A DNA stretch of 64,000 nucleotides from Halogeometricum sp. S1BR25-6 (GTDB lineage Archaea; Halobacteriota; Halobacteria; Halobacteriales; Haloferacaceae): assembly GCF_031624495.1 (NCBI RefSeq), contig NZ_JAMQOP010000002.1, positions 434,001-498,000 on the forward strand. Reading direction: 5' to 3'. The translations under genes and the position numbers were made by a program. Each line of letters begins with the position of its first letter. Position 1 is the stretch's first letter. The notes beneath the pieces are model-generated. The model was not told the origin of the DNA. It searched no databases and saw nothing but the letters and a program-made list of their open reading frames with translations. Below, one piece after another: positions 1-9,576 of the stretch.

Positions 1-151
1 GCGTCAGTTGGTCGCCGATGGCGCGGTAGGCGAGGGCGGCGGCGACGGAGGAGTCCACGCCGCCCGAGAGGGCGATGATGGCGTGGGCGTCTCCCACCGT
101 CTCGGCTATCTCCTCGGTGGCCTCCTCGATGAACGACTCTGCGTCGACCAT
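1..151 (-). CDS. guaA: GMP synthase, ATP-pyrophosphatase subunit B (N-terminus only)
   Basis: The first 50 codons of the synthetase subunit that aminates XMP to GMP, the last step of guanine nucleotide synthesis; the rest lies beyond the window edge. The PP-loop that binds ATP is visible at about residues 29-37 as [15 protein letters not shown]. In archaea the glutaminase and synthetase are usually separate proteins (GuaAA and GuaAB); the absence of a GATase domain before the PP-loop fits the separate B subunit. The ATG at 151 shares one base with the TGA of pyrG (TGATG), so the two nucleotide-biosynthesis genes are translationally linked in one operon. Confidence 0.9.
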   Translation of the reverse strand, partial: MVDAESFIEEATEEIAETVGDAHAIIALSGGVDSSVAAALAYRAIGDQLT

Positions 152-1812
152 CAGGCCTGCACCTCCCGGTCGGCGACCAGTTCACGGGCGTCCAGTTCGC
201 CGAGAACGGCCTCCACGAACCCGACGAACGGCGGACTCGCGCGGTCGGGCCGCGAGCGGAACTCGGGGTGGAACTGCGTGCCGAGGAAGTACGGGTGGTC
301 GGTCCGCTCGACGATCTCCATGCGGTTGTTCGCCCGCCCGGAGAACGTCAAGGCGCCGTCCTCCAGGTCGTCGATGTACTCGGGGGCCACCTCGTAGCGG
401 TGGCGGTGTCGCTCGGTGCAGACGGTGTCGCCGTAGACGTGGGCGGCGAGAGAGCCCTCCGAGATGTTCGTCTCGTGCGCGCCGAGGCGCATCGTCCCGC
501 CCATCTCCTCCGTCTCGTACTGCTCGGGTAGCAGGTCGATGACCGGATAGGAGCTGTCGGGGTTCAGTTCCGCGGAGTGGGCGTCCTCGTGACCGAGGAC
601 GTTGCGCGCGTGTTCGACGACCGCCATCTGGAAGCCGAGACAGAGACCGAGGAAGGGAACGTCGTGCTCGCGGCAGTACCGGATAGCCTCTATCTTCCCC
701 GCCGTGCCGCGCGTCCCGAACCCGCCGGGGACGACGACGCCGTCGGCCTCCTTCAGCCGGTCCGTGTGTCTGTCGAGCATCTCGTCGGAGTCGACCCAGA
801 GGATGTTTACGTCCGTCCGCGTCTCGATGCCCGCGTGCTTCAGCGCCTCGTGGACCGACATGTACGCGTCTTCGAGGTCGTACTTGCCGACGAGGGCGAC
901 GTCTATTTCCTGCTGTCGGTCGCGCGTGACGAGTTCGCGCCACCGCTGGGAGCGCTCGGCCGGCGGGAGCGCCTCTTCTTCGAGGTCCAGACGCTCCATC
1001 ACGTACTCGTCGAGGCCCTCCTCTTCGACCATCAGCGGGACGTGGTAGATGTCCTCCACGTCGGGGTTCGAGAACACCGCCTCCGTGGGCACGTCGCAGA
1101 ACAGGGCTATCTTCTCTTTCGTCTCCGGGTCTAGTTTGTCCGGACTGCGGCCGACGAGGATGTCGGGTTGCAGGCCGATGCTCCGCAGTTCCTTCACGGA
1201 GTGCTGCGTCGGCTTCGTCTTCTGCTCGCCGTTCTTCGAGTAGGGGATGAGGGTGACGTGGGTGAACAGGATGTCGTCGTCCTCCTCCTCGTGGGCGAAC
1301 TGGCGGAGCGATTCGAGGAACGGCATCCCCTCGATGTCGCCGACGGTGCCCCCGACTTCGATGATGCAGACGTCGGACCCCTCCGCGGCCTCGCGGACGC
1401 GCCGCTTGATGTCGTCGGTGACGTGCGGGATTATTTGGACGGTCTTCCCGAGGTAGTCGCCGGCGCGTTCCTTCTGGATGACGTGCTGGTAGGTCTTGCC
1501 CGTCGTCACGTTGTGGTCCGACGTCATGTCGACGCCGAGGAAGCGCTCGTAGTTCCCCAAGTCGAGGTCCACCTCGCCGCCGTCTTTTAATACATAAACC
1601 TCCCCGTGTTGGTAGGGATTCATCGTCCCGGCGTCGACGTTCAGGTAGGGGTCTATCTTGACCGCCGTCACGTCGAACCCCGCGTTCGAGAGCAGACGCC
1701 CCGTACTCGCGGCGGTGATGCCCTTGCCCAACCCTGACATCACGCCTCCCGTCACGAAAATGAACTTCCGACCCAGCGACGGGTCGTACCCGGTTTCGGG
1801 TTCCTTCGGCAT
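151..1812 (-). CDS. pyrG: CTP synthase
   Basis: Converts UTP to CTP using ATP and glutamine; cytosolic, 553 aa, normal family length. The N-terminal amidoligase domain opens with the P-loop-like [11 protein letters not shown] near residue 25. The C-terminal class I glutamine amidotransferase has its nucleophile in [10 protein letters not shown] (Cys near 389) and the His-Glu pair in TQFHPEF (near 512). I chose the ATG at 1812 because [20 protein letters not shown] matches the normal start of the family; upstream in-frame codons add only non-homologous sequence. Forms an operon with guaA through a 1-base stop/start overlap. Confidence 0.97.
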   Translation of the reverse strand: MPKEPETGYDPSLGRKFIFVTGGVMSGLGKGITAASTGRLLSNAGFDVTAVKIDPYLNVDAGTMNPYQHGEVYVLKDGGEVDLDLGNYERFLGVDMTSDHNVTTGKTYQHVIQKERAGDYLGKTVQIIPHVTDDIKRRVREAAEGSDVCIIEVGGTVGDIEGMPFLESLRQFAHEEEDDDILFTHVTLIPYSKNGEQKTKPTQHSVKELRSIGLQPDILVGRSPDKLDPETKEKIALFCDVPTEAVFSNPDVEDIYHVPLMVEEEGLDEYVMERLDLEEEALPPAERSQRWRELVTRDRQQEIDVALVGKYDLEDAYMSVHEALKHAGIETRTDVNILWVDSDEMLDRHTDRLKEADGVVVPGGFGTRGTAGKIEAIRYCREHDVPFLGLCLGFQMAVVEHARNVLGHEDAHSAELNPDSSYPVIDLLPEQYETEEMGGTMRLGAHETNISEGSLAAHVYGDTVCTERHRHRYEVAPEYIDDLEDGALTFSGRANNRMEIVERTDHPYFLGTQFHPEFRSRPDRASPPFVGFVEAVLGELDARELVADREVQA

Positions 1813-1832
1813 ACCGACTGTGTGCCAGCGCA

Positions 1833-1842
1833 GTTCAAAACC
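1833..1842 (-). promoter_or_regulatory. Candidate TATA box for pyrG
   Basis: On the minus strand the A/T-rich stretch ggttttgaac lies 21-30 bases before the pyrG ATG in otherwise very GC-rich DNA. This is the spacing expected for an archaeal box A driving a nearly leaderless transcript. Position and composition are seen; promoter function is inferred. Confidence 0.35.
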
Positions 1843-2005
1843 GTTTCGGAGCGACCGATACGTTGCCACGATTCACCACGTTTCAACGGTTTTAGAGGTG
1901 ATTCGGAACTCCCGGTTTCGGGCGTTGCACCGCGGGTGCAGCGCCGCCGCCGCCGAATCGGACGACCGAAGCTACTACCGGCGGGACCCCGTAACATCGA
2001 CGACC

Positions 2006-2776
2006 GTGTACGACTACCACACGCATTCGACGTACTCCGACGGCGACTACCTCCGGTCGATGTTCGCCGCCGCGGAGGCGGCCGGACTTGACGGCGTGGG
2101 CGTCGCCGACCACTGCATGGTGCTGTCGTCGGAGTGGGCCCGCCGGACGCGACGCGAGATGGGCTTCAACTTCGACGCGACGTACGACCGCCGCCGCGAG
2201 GCCATCGACTCCCTGCGGGGGGAGTTCGACCTCGAAATCTTCGACGCCGCCGAGGTGGATTACGAACCCGGTCACGAGACCGAGATACGGTCGTTCCTCG
2301 CCGACGCGGAGTTCGACTACGCCATCGGGAGCGTCCACGCCCTCGACGGCGCGAACGTCCACGCCGTCGACCACTTCGCCGCCCTCCCCGAGTCGCGCCG
2401 CGGCGACCTGGTCGAGACGTACTTCGAGAAACTCGTCTCGCTCGTCGAATCGGAGCTGTTCGAGGTAGCCGCCCACCCCGACCTGATAGAACGGAACCCG
2501 GCGCTGCGCGGCCACGCGACCGGAGAACAGTACGAACGCGTCGCCGACGCCTTCGCCGACTCGCGGACGGTCCCCGAGGTGAACGCCGGCCGGGTCCGCC
2601 GCGACTACGGCGAGTTCCACCCGACGTCCGAGTTCTTCGAGGTGCTCGCCGCCCGCGGCGTCGACTTCGCGCTCGGGTCCGACGCGCACGACGCCGAGAG
2701 CATCGGCCCCCTCGCCGACGAACTCCGCGCGTTCGCCGACGAACGCGGCCTCGAACCGGCGCGGCCGGAGCGATAA
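2006..2776 (+). CDS. PHP-domain phosphatase/phosphoesterase (HisK-like)
   Basis: A 256 aa PHP-superfamily metal-dependent phosphoesterase resembling histidinol-phosphatase HisK. The first metal motif is immediately N-terminal (YDYHTHSTYSDGD), followed by GVADHCM, a buried EVDY, the AHPDLI motif and the terminal ALGSDAHDAESIG. HisK removes phosphate from histidinol phosphate in histidine synthesis; no other his gene is nearby, so the substrate is not certain. The GTG at 2006 was chosen because it places the first metal-binding His a few residues in, as in the family; the frame stays open far upstream but those codons lie over the pyrG promoter. Confidence 0.8.
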   Translation: MYDYHTHSTYSDGDYLRSMFAAAEAAGLDGVGVADHCMVLSSEWARRTRREMGFNFDATYDRRREAIDSLRGEFDLEIFDAAEVDYEPGHETEIRSFLADAEFDYAIGSVHALDGANVHAVDHFAALPESRRGDLVETYFEKLVSLVESELFEVAAHPDLIERNPALRGHATGEQYERVADAFADSRTVPEVNAGRVRRDYGEFHPTSEFFEVLAARGVDFALGSDAHDAESIGPLADELRAFADERGLEPARPER

Positions 2777-2782
2777 GAGCCG

Positions 2783-4129
2783 TTACTCGTCGTCGCCGCT
2801 CGATGTCCCCGAGGCGTCCCCGCGGCGGCGAATCGCCGGGGAGGTGTCGTCGGAGAGCGCCCGCGGACTCGGCGCCCCGTCGGCGCTCTCGTCGCCGGGG
2901 TCGGCCGCCGACGCCTCGACGGGGTGGTCCTCGCCGTCCGCGGCGCCCGCCTCCGCGCCGAGGTTCGGGTCGTCCGCGGCGTCGACGCCGTCCGCTCCGT
3001 CCGCACCCGGTCCCGACGCATCCGCCGTCGCCGCGGGCGTCTTGCGGTCCGGACCGGTCTCGCGGGCGACGACTTCTCCGTCCTCCAAGTCGATACGTTC
3101 GACGCCGGGCAGTTCGAGTACGAGGTCCGGGCCGAACGCCGCGGCGGGCGTCTGATAGCCCGTCGGCGCCTCGCCGTCGAGCGTCTTCTCGACGCACTTC
3201 AGCGCCGCCTGCACGGTCAGTTCGTACGTCTCGGGCGTTCGGAGACGCGAGACGAGGCGGTCGCGCGAGGAGCGGACCTCTCCCCAGACGCGCGCCTCGC
3301 CGGTGGCTCGCTGCTCTTCGTCGGGACCCTCGACGTAGCGGTCGACGAGGCGGGTCAGGAGCGACTGCCCGACCGTCGAGTCGAACGCCCCGCCGAGGTA
3401 GTTCGTCGCCGCGAGGGCGCGCCGCGCGCCCGCCGGTAGGGAGAGATACACCTCGACGTTTGGGATGCCCGTCGTGAAGTGCGCCGTCGACACGTCGCCC
3501 CACGGGATGGTGACCGCGCGGTGGAGGCCGTCGCCGAAGTCGACGGCGCGGGTCTTGTGCGCGACCGGCACCCAGCGGAGTTTCCCCTCCTTCCGCACCG
3601 CGCCGCCGCCGGTCATGTCGCTCAGTACGGTCTTCAGCGTCCCCGGCGAGACGCCGCCGTCGGCTTCGAGGGCGAGAGAGAGATGCGTCGCGTCGGGCAG
3701 TCGCGCCTTGAGGTGCGCCGCGAGGCAGTCGGTGGGAACCACGTCGAAGCCGACGCCGGGTAGCAGCGTCACGCCGGCGTCCTCGGCTTCGTCGCTCCGG
3801 CGCTTCACGCGCTCGAATACGGGGAGTTCGCCCGTGATGTCGAGGTAGTGCGTCTCCGTCTCGAGGCAGGCCTCGACCAGCGAGTCGGCCGTCCGGTCGA
3901 ACGGACCCGCGCAGTTGAGCACGAGGTCGATACCGTCGAGTTGGTTCGCCGCCAGCGACACCTCGAAGGTGCGGTAGGGGAGGTCGAGTTCGTCCGCGAG
4001 GTCGCGGGTGCGCAACTCGTCGCGTCCGGCGAGGACCACGTCGTGTCCGCGCTCGGCCGCCTCCTCGGCGATGAGACGACCGGTGTAGCCGTACGCGCCG
4101 TAGACGAGAAACCGAGAGTCGTCGGGCAT
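2783..4129 (-). CDS. Saccharopine dehydrogenase-family NAD(P)-binding reductase with acidic tail
   Basis: A 448 aa protein of the saccharopine dehydrogenase/trans-acting enoyl reductase family. The Rossmann motif is at the very N-terminus (VYGAYGYTGRLIAEEAA, residues 8-24), followed by LVLNCAGPFDRT and LLPGVGFDVVPTDC, both typical. True saccharopine dehydrogenase function is unlikely; these archaeal proteins probably reduce lipid-like or other hydrophobic substrates, but none is established here. The last ~90 residues are a low-complexity Asp/Gly/Ala-rich tail that is probably disordered. Start at 4129 leaves MPDDSRFLVYGAYG as N-terminus. Convergent with the PHP gene, 6 bases apart. Confidence 0.8.
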   Translation of the reverse strand: MPDDSRFLVYGAYGYTGRLIAEEAAERGHDVVLAGRDELRTRDLADELDLPYRTFEVSLAANQLDGIDLVLNCAGPFDRTADSLVEACLETETHYLDITGELPVFERVKRRSDEAEDAGVTLLPGVGFDVVPTDCLAAHLKARLPDATHLSLALEADGGVSPGTLKTVLSDMTGGGAVRKEGKLRWVPVAHKTRAVDFGDGLHRAVTIPWGDVSTAHFTTGIPNVEVYLSLPAGARRALAATNYLGGAFDSTVGQSLLTRLVDRYVEGPDEEQRATGEARVWGEVRSSRDRLVSRLRTPETYELTVQAALKCVEKTLDGEAPTGYQTPAAAFGPDLVLELPGVERIDLEDGEVVARETGPDRKTPAATADASGPGADGADGVDAADDPNLGAEAGAADGEDHPVEASAADPGDESADGAPSPRALSDDTSPAIRRRGDASGTSSGDDE

Positions 4130-4250
4130 GGTTCGCCGTTGGGTCGTCGGATGGTTATTCGTACCGGCTCCGGCGCCTCGAAGCGGCGAGAACCCCGAGT
4201 CGACTGCCGCGACCGGTGGCGTTGACACCGCGGCGTTCGAGCACTCGCGC

Positions 4251-5057
4251 ATGGACATCCCCAGTCTCGGCTTCGGCACGTACCAGATGGACGAACGAGA
4301 CGAGTGCGCGCGCGCCGTCGAGGAGGCGATGGAGACGGGTTACGAGCACGTCGACACCGCGCAGGGCTACGACAACGAGGAGTACGTCGCCGAGGGCCTC
4401 GACGCCGCCGGCGTCGACGAGTCCGAGGTGTTCGTGGCGACGAAACTCGACACGGACAACCTCGCGCACGACGACGTCATCTCGACGACGGAGGAGAGCG
4501 CGGAGAAACTCGACGCCGACAGCATCGACCTGCTGTACGTTCACTGGCCGCTCAACACCTACGACCCCGAGGAGACGCTTCCGGCCCTCGACGAACTCGT
4601 CGACGACGGCCTCGTCGACCGCGTCGGTCTCAGTAACTTCCGCCCCGACCAGATAGAGGAGGCAATCGAGACGCTCGACGCCCCCCTCTACGCCCACCAG
4701 GTCGAGATGCATCCGATGCTTCCCCAAGAAGAGCTGCACGAACTCGCCGTCGAACACGACCACCGACTCGTCGCGTACTGTCCCATCGCGCGCGGGCAAG
4801 TCGCCGACGTCGAGGAGATACAGGACGTGGCGGAGAAGCACGATGCGACGCCCGCGCAGGTGTCGCTGGCGTGGCTGATGGCTAAGGAGAACGTCACGGC
4901 CATCCCGAAGGCGGCCTCCTCCGACCACATCGAGGAGAACTTCGGCGCCCTCGAACTCGAACTCGAACTCGAGGAGGAAGACGTCGAGAAGATAGACGAA
5001 ATCGACGAGCGCACGCGCATCGTCGACTTCGACGAGGCGCCTTGGAATCACGGCTGA
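4251..5057 (+). CDS. Aldo/keto reductase
   Basis: A 268 aa NADPH-dependent aldo-keto reductase of the short prokaryotic subgroup (like 2,5-diketo-D-gluconate reductase). The catalytic tetrad is visible: Asp and Tyr in VDTAQGYDNE (residues ~34-42), Lys in VATKLD (~66) and His in LYVHWPL (~97). The cofactor region near the C-terminus reads AIPKAASSDHIEEN. Start at 4251 gives MDIPSLGFGTYQM, the usual beginning of the barrel. It is divergent from the saccharopine-dehydrogenase-like gene across about 120 bases. The substrate cannot be read from sequence. Confidence 0.9.
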   Translation: MDIPSLGFGTYQMDERDECARAVEEAMETGYEHVDTAQGYDNEEYVAEGLDAAGVDESEVFVATKLDTDNLAHDDVISTTEESAEKLDADSIDLLYVHWPLNTYDPEETLPALDELVDDGLVDRVGLSNFRPDQIEEAIETLDAPLYAHQVEMHPMLPQEELHELAVEHDHRLVAYCPIARGQVADVEEIQDVAEKHDATPAQVSLAWLMAKENVTAIPKAASSDHIEENFGALELELELEEEDVEKIDEIDERTRIVDFDEAPWNHG

Positions 5058-5210
5058 AGCGCGGTCGACCCGGCCCGCTCGACCCCCGTTCGACCGGCCC
5101 CGGCGCCGGATTCTGACCGACCATCATATCCGCCACAAACGACCTTCTCAAGCCTCAATAAGTCCGAATCCGGAAGTAAGATTTACAACTATTCGTCGTC
5201 GACGTGAACT

Positions 5211-5378
5211 ATGGAAATGTCGGTAGTGGCCTGTCCGCACTGCGGACAGCAGGTGGAAGCAACGCATCCGACAGGCGTCAGCACGAGGGGCGTGCGCCGG
5301 CGGTTGAAGTCGGAGTACCGGGCGACGCGGAACACGTGTCCCGAGTGCGGTTCGCAGTACGACATCAGAGCGCCGTAG
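5211..5378 (+). CDS. CPxCG-type zinc microprotein
   Basis: A 55 aa protein with two treble-cysteine knuckles, CPHCGQ near the N-terminus and CPECGS near the C-terminus, separated by a basic segment (RGVRRRLKSEYRATR). Such two-knuckle zinc-ribbon microproteins are abundant in haloarchaea and most have no known function; single knuckles could bind RNA or a partner protein. The ATG at 5211 follows an A/T-rich stretch. It stands alone between the aldo-keto reductase and the convergent ppc gene. The coding call rests on the paired Cys motifs and clean ATG/TAG boundaries. Confidence 0.75.
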   Translation: MEMSVVACPHCGQQVEATHPTGVSTRGVRRRLKSEYRATRNTCPECGSQYDIRAP

Positions 5379-5448
5379 CCGTCGGCGGGTCGCCGACGGC
5401 CGCGGCCCCGAGCGACGCGTCTCGTCTCTCTTCTTCCTTCTCCGCCGC

Positions 5449-8142
5449 TCAGCCGGTGTTCTTCATCCCCGCGGCGACGCCTTTGACCGTCAGTCGCAGG
5501 GTCCGCTCTTCCTCTTCCGTTCGGTGCGTCTGCGAGAGCAGGTGCGTCTGCAGCAGGTTCAGCGGGTCGACGTAGGGGTTGCGGCGGCGGAGGCTCTCGT
5601 CCAGCCACTGCCGCTTCAGGAGCGAATCCCGGCCGCTCACGTCGAGGACGATGCTGCGGGCGGACTCGTACTCGTCTTGGAGGCGCGGGAAGAAGCGCTC
5701 GCGGAGTTCCGCGTCGGCGAGGTCCGCGTAGTGCTCGGCGATGTCGAAGTCCGTCCGGGCGAGGGCGAGCGAGGAGTTGTCGAGCGTCGTCCGGAAAAAC
5801 GGCCACTCCTCGTACATCTCGCGGAGCGTCTCGACGTCGCCGCCGTCGTCGAGGTACGCCTGTATCCCGGTTCCGAGGGCGTACCAGCCGGTGATGATAC
5901 AGCGCGACTGCGTCCACGAGAACACCCACGGGATGGCCCGGAGGTCCTCGACGGTGCGCTCGCCGGACCGCGAGGCGGGGCGGGAGCCGAGGTTGAGGTC
6001 CTCGATGACTCCGATGGGCGTCGCCTGCCCGAAGTAGGAGACGAAGCCCTCGGATTCGAGCAGGTCTCTGTACTCGGCCCGCGCCGCCGTCGCCATCGTG
6101 TCCATCGCGTCGGCCCACTCGTCGGGGACGTGGTCTTCGGGTTCTCTGATGGCCTCGTGTCGCGCGCGGACCTGCGCGTTCAGCATCTGTTCGAGGTTGC
6201 GTTCGGCGATGCGCGGGTTGGCGTACTTCTCGGCGATGGCCTCGCCCTGCTCGGTGAACTTGATCTGGCCGGTCACCGTCTCGTTCGGCAGCGCCAGCAT
6301 CGCCTTGTTCATCGGGCCGCCGCCGCGGGAGATGGAGCCGCCGCGTCCGTGGAACAGGCGCATCTTCACGTCGAAGTCATCGCAGATGGACGCGAGGCGG
6401 CGCTGGTTCTTGTAGAGGTCCCAGTTGGCGGCGAGGTAGCCGTTCTCCTTGTTCGAGTCGGAGTAGCCGAGCATGATCTCCTGGACGCCGTTGCGGGCGG
6501 CCAGCACCTTCTCGTACGCCTCGTTCTCGAACAGCGTACCCATGATGCGGCGCGCGCCGTTGAGCGCGGACTCGGTTTCGAGGAGGGGGACCACGTCGAT
6601 GCCGCAGTGGTCCGGCAGGGAGACGACGCCCGCCTGGTCGGCCAGGAAGAGCACTTCGAGCACGTGGCTCGGCTCCTCGGTCATCGAGATGGCGTAGGTG
6701 TCGATGGCGCCGACGCCGTACTCCTTCTGCCACTCGCCGAGTCTCTCGAAGCGGGTCAGCACGCGCGCGGCGGTGTCGGAGAGTTCCTCGGTGTCGTCGA
6801 AGTCGAGCAGCGGTTCCTCCTGCAGGATGGCCTCCGTCAGCACCTCGGTGCGGCCCTCCTCGTCGCGGCCGTAGTAGTCGATGCCCTGCTGGGAGAGCGC
6901 CTCGTGGACCGCTTCGGTGTGGTTCTCCTGGTGGTCGCGCAGGTCCAGACTCGCCAGCGTGAAGCCGAACGTGTCCACCTGGCGCATCAGCGGACTGAGA
7001 TACTCGTCGGCGACGACTTCCGCGCCGTTGTTCCGCAGGCTCTTGTCGATGACCCGGAGGTCCTCCAGCAGTTCGTGGTGGTTCGAGTAGCCGTCGGGGC
7101 GAACGTCCTCGATGCGGCGGATGCGCTCGCGCATCAGCTTCAGCTTCTGGCGGTACGGCTCGTCGGGGTAGCGCTCCTCCGTCTCGTCGGCGACGACGGG
7201 GAGTCGCTCCCGGTCGGCGACCAGCGAGCGCTCGAACTCCGCGCCCGCGTCGACCCGCTCGCCGTCCTGGCTGAGGACGCCCGAGAGGCGCTTGAGCGCG
7301 TCGCTGTACTTCCCGAGGACGACGGAGCGCTGGCGTTCGAGCGTGTCTTCGGTCACCTCGGGGGTGACGAAGGGGTTGCCGTCGCGGTCGGACCCGGCCC
7401 ACGAGCGGAACTCGAACAGTTTCGGCACGTCGACTTCGGGGTACTCGTCGGCCAGTGCGTCCTCGAACTCGGCGTACACCTGCCCGACGACGTCGAAGAG
7501 GATGTTCTCGAGGTACCACTGGACGTTACGCGCCTCGTCCTGCGGTTCGGGACGGCGGCCGCGGACCTGTGAGGTCTGCCAGAGGCTCGTCACCTCGGAG
7601 TCCACCTTCCGCCACAACTGCTGGCGCTCGCGGTCGGTGAGGCGTCGCTCGTCCATGTCCTCGATGCGCGCGGCGATGGAGCGAAGCTTCGCCTTCACCG
7701 TCTTGCGGCGCGCTTCCGTCGGGTGCGCGGTGAACGTCGGTTCGATGAGCACGTCGTCGAGCACGCGCTGGACCGTCTCGGGGTCGGCGTCGCCGTCGGC
7801 GAACGACTCGACGGTGGCGGTGAGTCCGTCCTCGAGGGTGCCCTCCTGGGACGCCTCCCGGATGGTGCGAACGCGCTCGCGTTCCTCGGCGAGGTTGATA
7901 AGCTCGAAGTAGGTGGTGAACGCGCGGGCGACGACGCTCTCGCCGTCCGGGTCGAGACCGTCGAGAACCCGGCTCAGTCGATCGCGCGAGTCCAGGTCGC
8001 CCTTCCGATAGTCGATGGCGGCCGTCCGGATGTCCTCGACCGTCCGGAACGACTCCGTCGACGACTGTTCTTCCAAGACGTCGCCGAGAAGTGCCCCGAG
8101 TTCCCGGACGTCTTGTCTGACGTCTCTGGCATGTAGCTCCAT
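5449..8142 (-). CDS. ppc: Phosphoenolpyruvate carboxylase
   Basis: Adds bicarbonate to PEP to make oxaloacetate, refilling the TCA cycle; 897 aa, normal for the bacterial-type enzyme. Catalytic landmarks are all present: FTAHPTEARR with the essential His near residue 138, GYSDSNKENG near 560, the mobile-loop FHGRGGSISRGGGP near 600 and the C-terminal KNTG that closes the active site. The start at 8142 gives MELHARDVRQDVREL; a T-rich box (tcttttactc) lies about 26-35 bases upstream. Monocistronic. In this window it supplies oxaloacetate upstream of icd and of aspartate used by nadB. Confidence 0.97.
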   Translation of the reverse strand: MELHARDVRQDVRELGALLGDVLEEQSSTESFRTVEDIRTAAIDYRKGDLDSRDRLSRVLDGLDPDGESVVARAFTTYFELINLAEERERVRTIREASQEGTLEDGLTATVESFADGDADPETVQRVLDDVLIEPTFTAHPTEARRKTVKAKLRSIAARIEDMDERRLTDRERQQLWRKVDSEVTSLWQTSQVRGRRPEPQDEARNVQWYLENILFDVVGQVYAEFEDALADEYPEVDVPKLFEFRSWAGSDRDGNPFVTPEVTEDTLERQRSVVLGKYSDALKRLSGVLSQDGERVDAGAEFERSLVADRERLPVVADETEERYPDEPYRQKLKLMRERIRRIEDVRPDGYSNHHELLEDLRVIDKSLRNNGAEVVADEYLSPLMRQVDTFGFTLASLDLRDHQENHTEAVHEALSQQGIDYYGRDEEGRTEVLTEAILQEEPLLDFDDTEELSDTAARVLTRFERLGEWQKEYGVGAIDTYAISMTEEPSHVLEVLFLADQAGVVSLPDHCGIDVVPLLETESALNGARRIMGTLFENEAYEKVLAARNGVQEIMLGYSDSNKENGYLAANWDLYKNQRRLASICDDFDVKMRLFHGRGGSISRGGGPMNKAMLALPNETVTGQIKFTEQGEAIAEKYANPRIAERNLEQMLNAQVRARHEAIREPEDHVPDEWADAMDTMATAARAEYRDLLESEGFVSYFGQATPIGVIEDLNLGSRPASRSGERTVEDLRAIPWVFSWTQSRCIITGWYALGTGIQAYLDDGGDVETLREMYEEWPFFRTTLDNSSLALARTDFDIAEHYADLADAELRERFFPRLQDEYESARSIVLDVSGRDSLLKRQWLDESLRRRNPYVDPLNLLQTHLLSQTHRTEEEERTLRLTVKGVAAGMKNTG

Positions 8143-8307
8143 AGCTCCGAATATGCCAGTCCCCGAGTAAAAGACCCCGAGTCGATAGAAAATTTTGCCC
8201 GCGTCCGAGTCAATCGTCGTTCCCGCCCTCGTCGTCTGCCGAGTGCCGGGAGGTGAGTCCCTTCGAGTACGGAAATATCTTTGGCCGCTCGGTCTCTTCG
8301 ATTTCGT

Positions 8308-8502
8308 ATGGTGCTCCGAACGCTCGCTCTGACGTTGGGCGTCGTGGAACTACTTCGGCCGAAGCAGGTGGTGGACTTCTGGATGCGCCTCGCGACGCGC
8401 GGGGACGCGACACCGCGCCGGTGGGTGTACGCGGCCGCGAGAGTCGAGGGACTGTCTCTCGTCCTCTGGGCACTGACGCGGCGCTCCGACGGCGGCGACT
8501 GA
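8308..8502 (+). CDS. Small hypothetical haloarchaeal protein
   Basis: A 64 aa protein beginning MVLRTLALTLGVVELLRPKQ with a hydrophobic N-terminal helix, a central WMRLATRG and a second hydrophobic stretch (LSLVLWALTRRS). I know no function. It may be membrane-associated. The ATG at 8308 is preferred over the in-frame TTG 27 bases upstream. It lies in the 470-base gap between divergent ppc and the Rieske gene. Support is the amphipathic, non-random composition and a normal start and stop; there is no domain assignment. Confidence 0.5.
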   Translation: MVLRTLALTLGVVELLRPKQVVDFWMRLATRGDATPRRWVYAAARVEGLSLVLWALTRRSDGGD

Positions 8503-8615
8503 GGCCCCGCCCCGCGTCGAGTCGTCCGCGGGCCGACCGTTCGACGCGCGGACCACTCGGCGGGAACGAACGGGGGTTTCGTCATGCTTTTCACCGGCGG
8601 GCCGAAGGTTTCGGT

Positions 8616-9455
8616 ATGAGCGATAAGTACCCGGACGACTCGGGTCGCCGCCGGTTCGTCAAGGGTGTCGTGGGGGGCGCGACACTTGCCGGCGTCGGCG
8701 CGACGACCGCGGCCGCCGTCAACTCAGCAACGATGTCGAGCGGGAGCGGTGGCGGGACCACCCAGGCGATGGCCATCGAGAACATCGCCGGCCCCGCCCC
8801 GCGCGGAATGCCGCAGATTCCCATCGAAATCGACAGCGAGGGCTACCTCAAGGGCGTCTGGCCCGAGGTCAAGACCATCGAGGAGAACGGGGTCCAGATT
8901 CAGGTCGCCGAGACGGAGAACTACAAGGGCTCCGGCGTGACCTACACCTCGGAGTGGTTCCAGTACTGCGGCGTCGAGTCCTACGGCGGCATCGACCCCG
9001 AGTACGACTCAGACAACTACTTCATCTCCGGGGCCGCTCCCGGCTACACGTGGCAGTCCGACGCCTACTCGGAGGGTGACCGACTCCACGTCGACGACTT
9101 CTCCGACTACCAGACGTGGTCGAACGACGTCGGCGACCCCGGACTCGGAAAGCCGGCGACCGGTCGCTGGCGGTCCGAGGAAGCGGAGAACGTCATCCCG
9201 ATTCAGGTCATCCGCTCGGAGGAGATAGAGCAGATGGCGCAGGACGACCCGTGGGTGCAGGCGTCCACGCAGGAGGGCTTCGTCGCGTGGCTGAACAAGT
9301 GTACGCACTTCTGCTGCGTGCCCGGGTACAAGACCGAAGGGTCCGGGAAGTTCAACGCCGCGAACGACGTCTACTGTCAGTGCCACCAGTCGGTGTACGA
9401 CCCGTTCAGTCTCGTCGAGACACTGTTCGTCGCGCGTCCGCGTCCCAGCGAGTAA
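8616..9455 (+). CDS. Rieske [2Fe-2S] protein with Tat signal
   Basis: A 279 aa Rieske iron-sulfur protein. The N-terminus has a twin-arginine signal (GRRRFVKGVVGGATLAG, residues 10-26) for export of the folded protein as a membrane anchor. The cluster-binding motifs are CTHFCCVPGY (~228-237) and CQCHQSVYDP (~253-262), giving two Cys and two His ligands plus the disulfide pair. It ends SLVETLFVARPRPSE. Such proteins transfer electrons from quinol to a c-type cytochrome or halocyanin in a bc-type complex. No cytochrome b gene is adjacent: the next gene is on the other strand and an oligo-T follows, so it appears monocistronic. Confidence 0.93.
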   Translation: MSDKYPDDSGRRRFVKGVVGGATLAGVGATTAAAVNSATMSSGSGGGTTQAMAIENIAGPAPRGMPQIPIEIDSEGYLKGVWPEVKTIEENGVQIQVAETENYKGSGVTYTSEWFQYCGVESYGGIDPEYDSDNYFISGAAPGYTWQSDAYSEGDRLHVDDFSDYQTWSNDVGDPGLGKPATGRWRSEEAENVIPIQVIRSEEIEQMAQDDPWVQASTQEGFVAWLNKCTHFCCVPGYKTEGSGKFNAANDVYCQCHQSVYDPFSLVETLFVARPRPSE

Positions 9456-9527
9456 CCGAGTCGCGGAGCGAAACGAACGAACGGGCGGACGGACACGGCC
9501 GTCTCGCTGCCGGTCGGGTCTCTGGTC

Positions 9528-9534
9528 TTTTTTT
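9528..9534 (+). terminator. Oligo-T terminator after the Rieske gene
   Basis: A run of seven T's about 73 bases past the Rieske stop in very GC-rich DNA. Archaeal RNA polymerase stops at oligo-T tracts without needing a hairpin. It lies 43 bases before the end of the convergent SAMP gene, where a terminator is expected. Confidence 0.45.
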
Positions 9535-9576
9535 CGCGACACCCGCGACGCCGTCGTACGAGCGCCGAGACGCCCG

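Noticed and set aside
5524-7572. Long open frame (about 680 codons) antisense to ppc
   Set aside because: Mirror of a GC-rich coding strand; the protein is Val/Arg/Gly-rich with no domain, while ppc on the other strand has full catalytic motifs.
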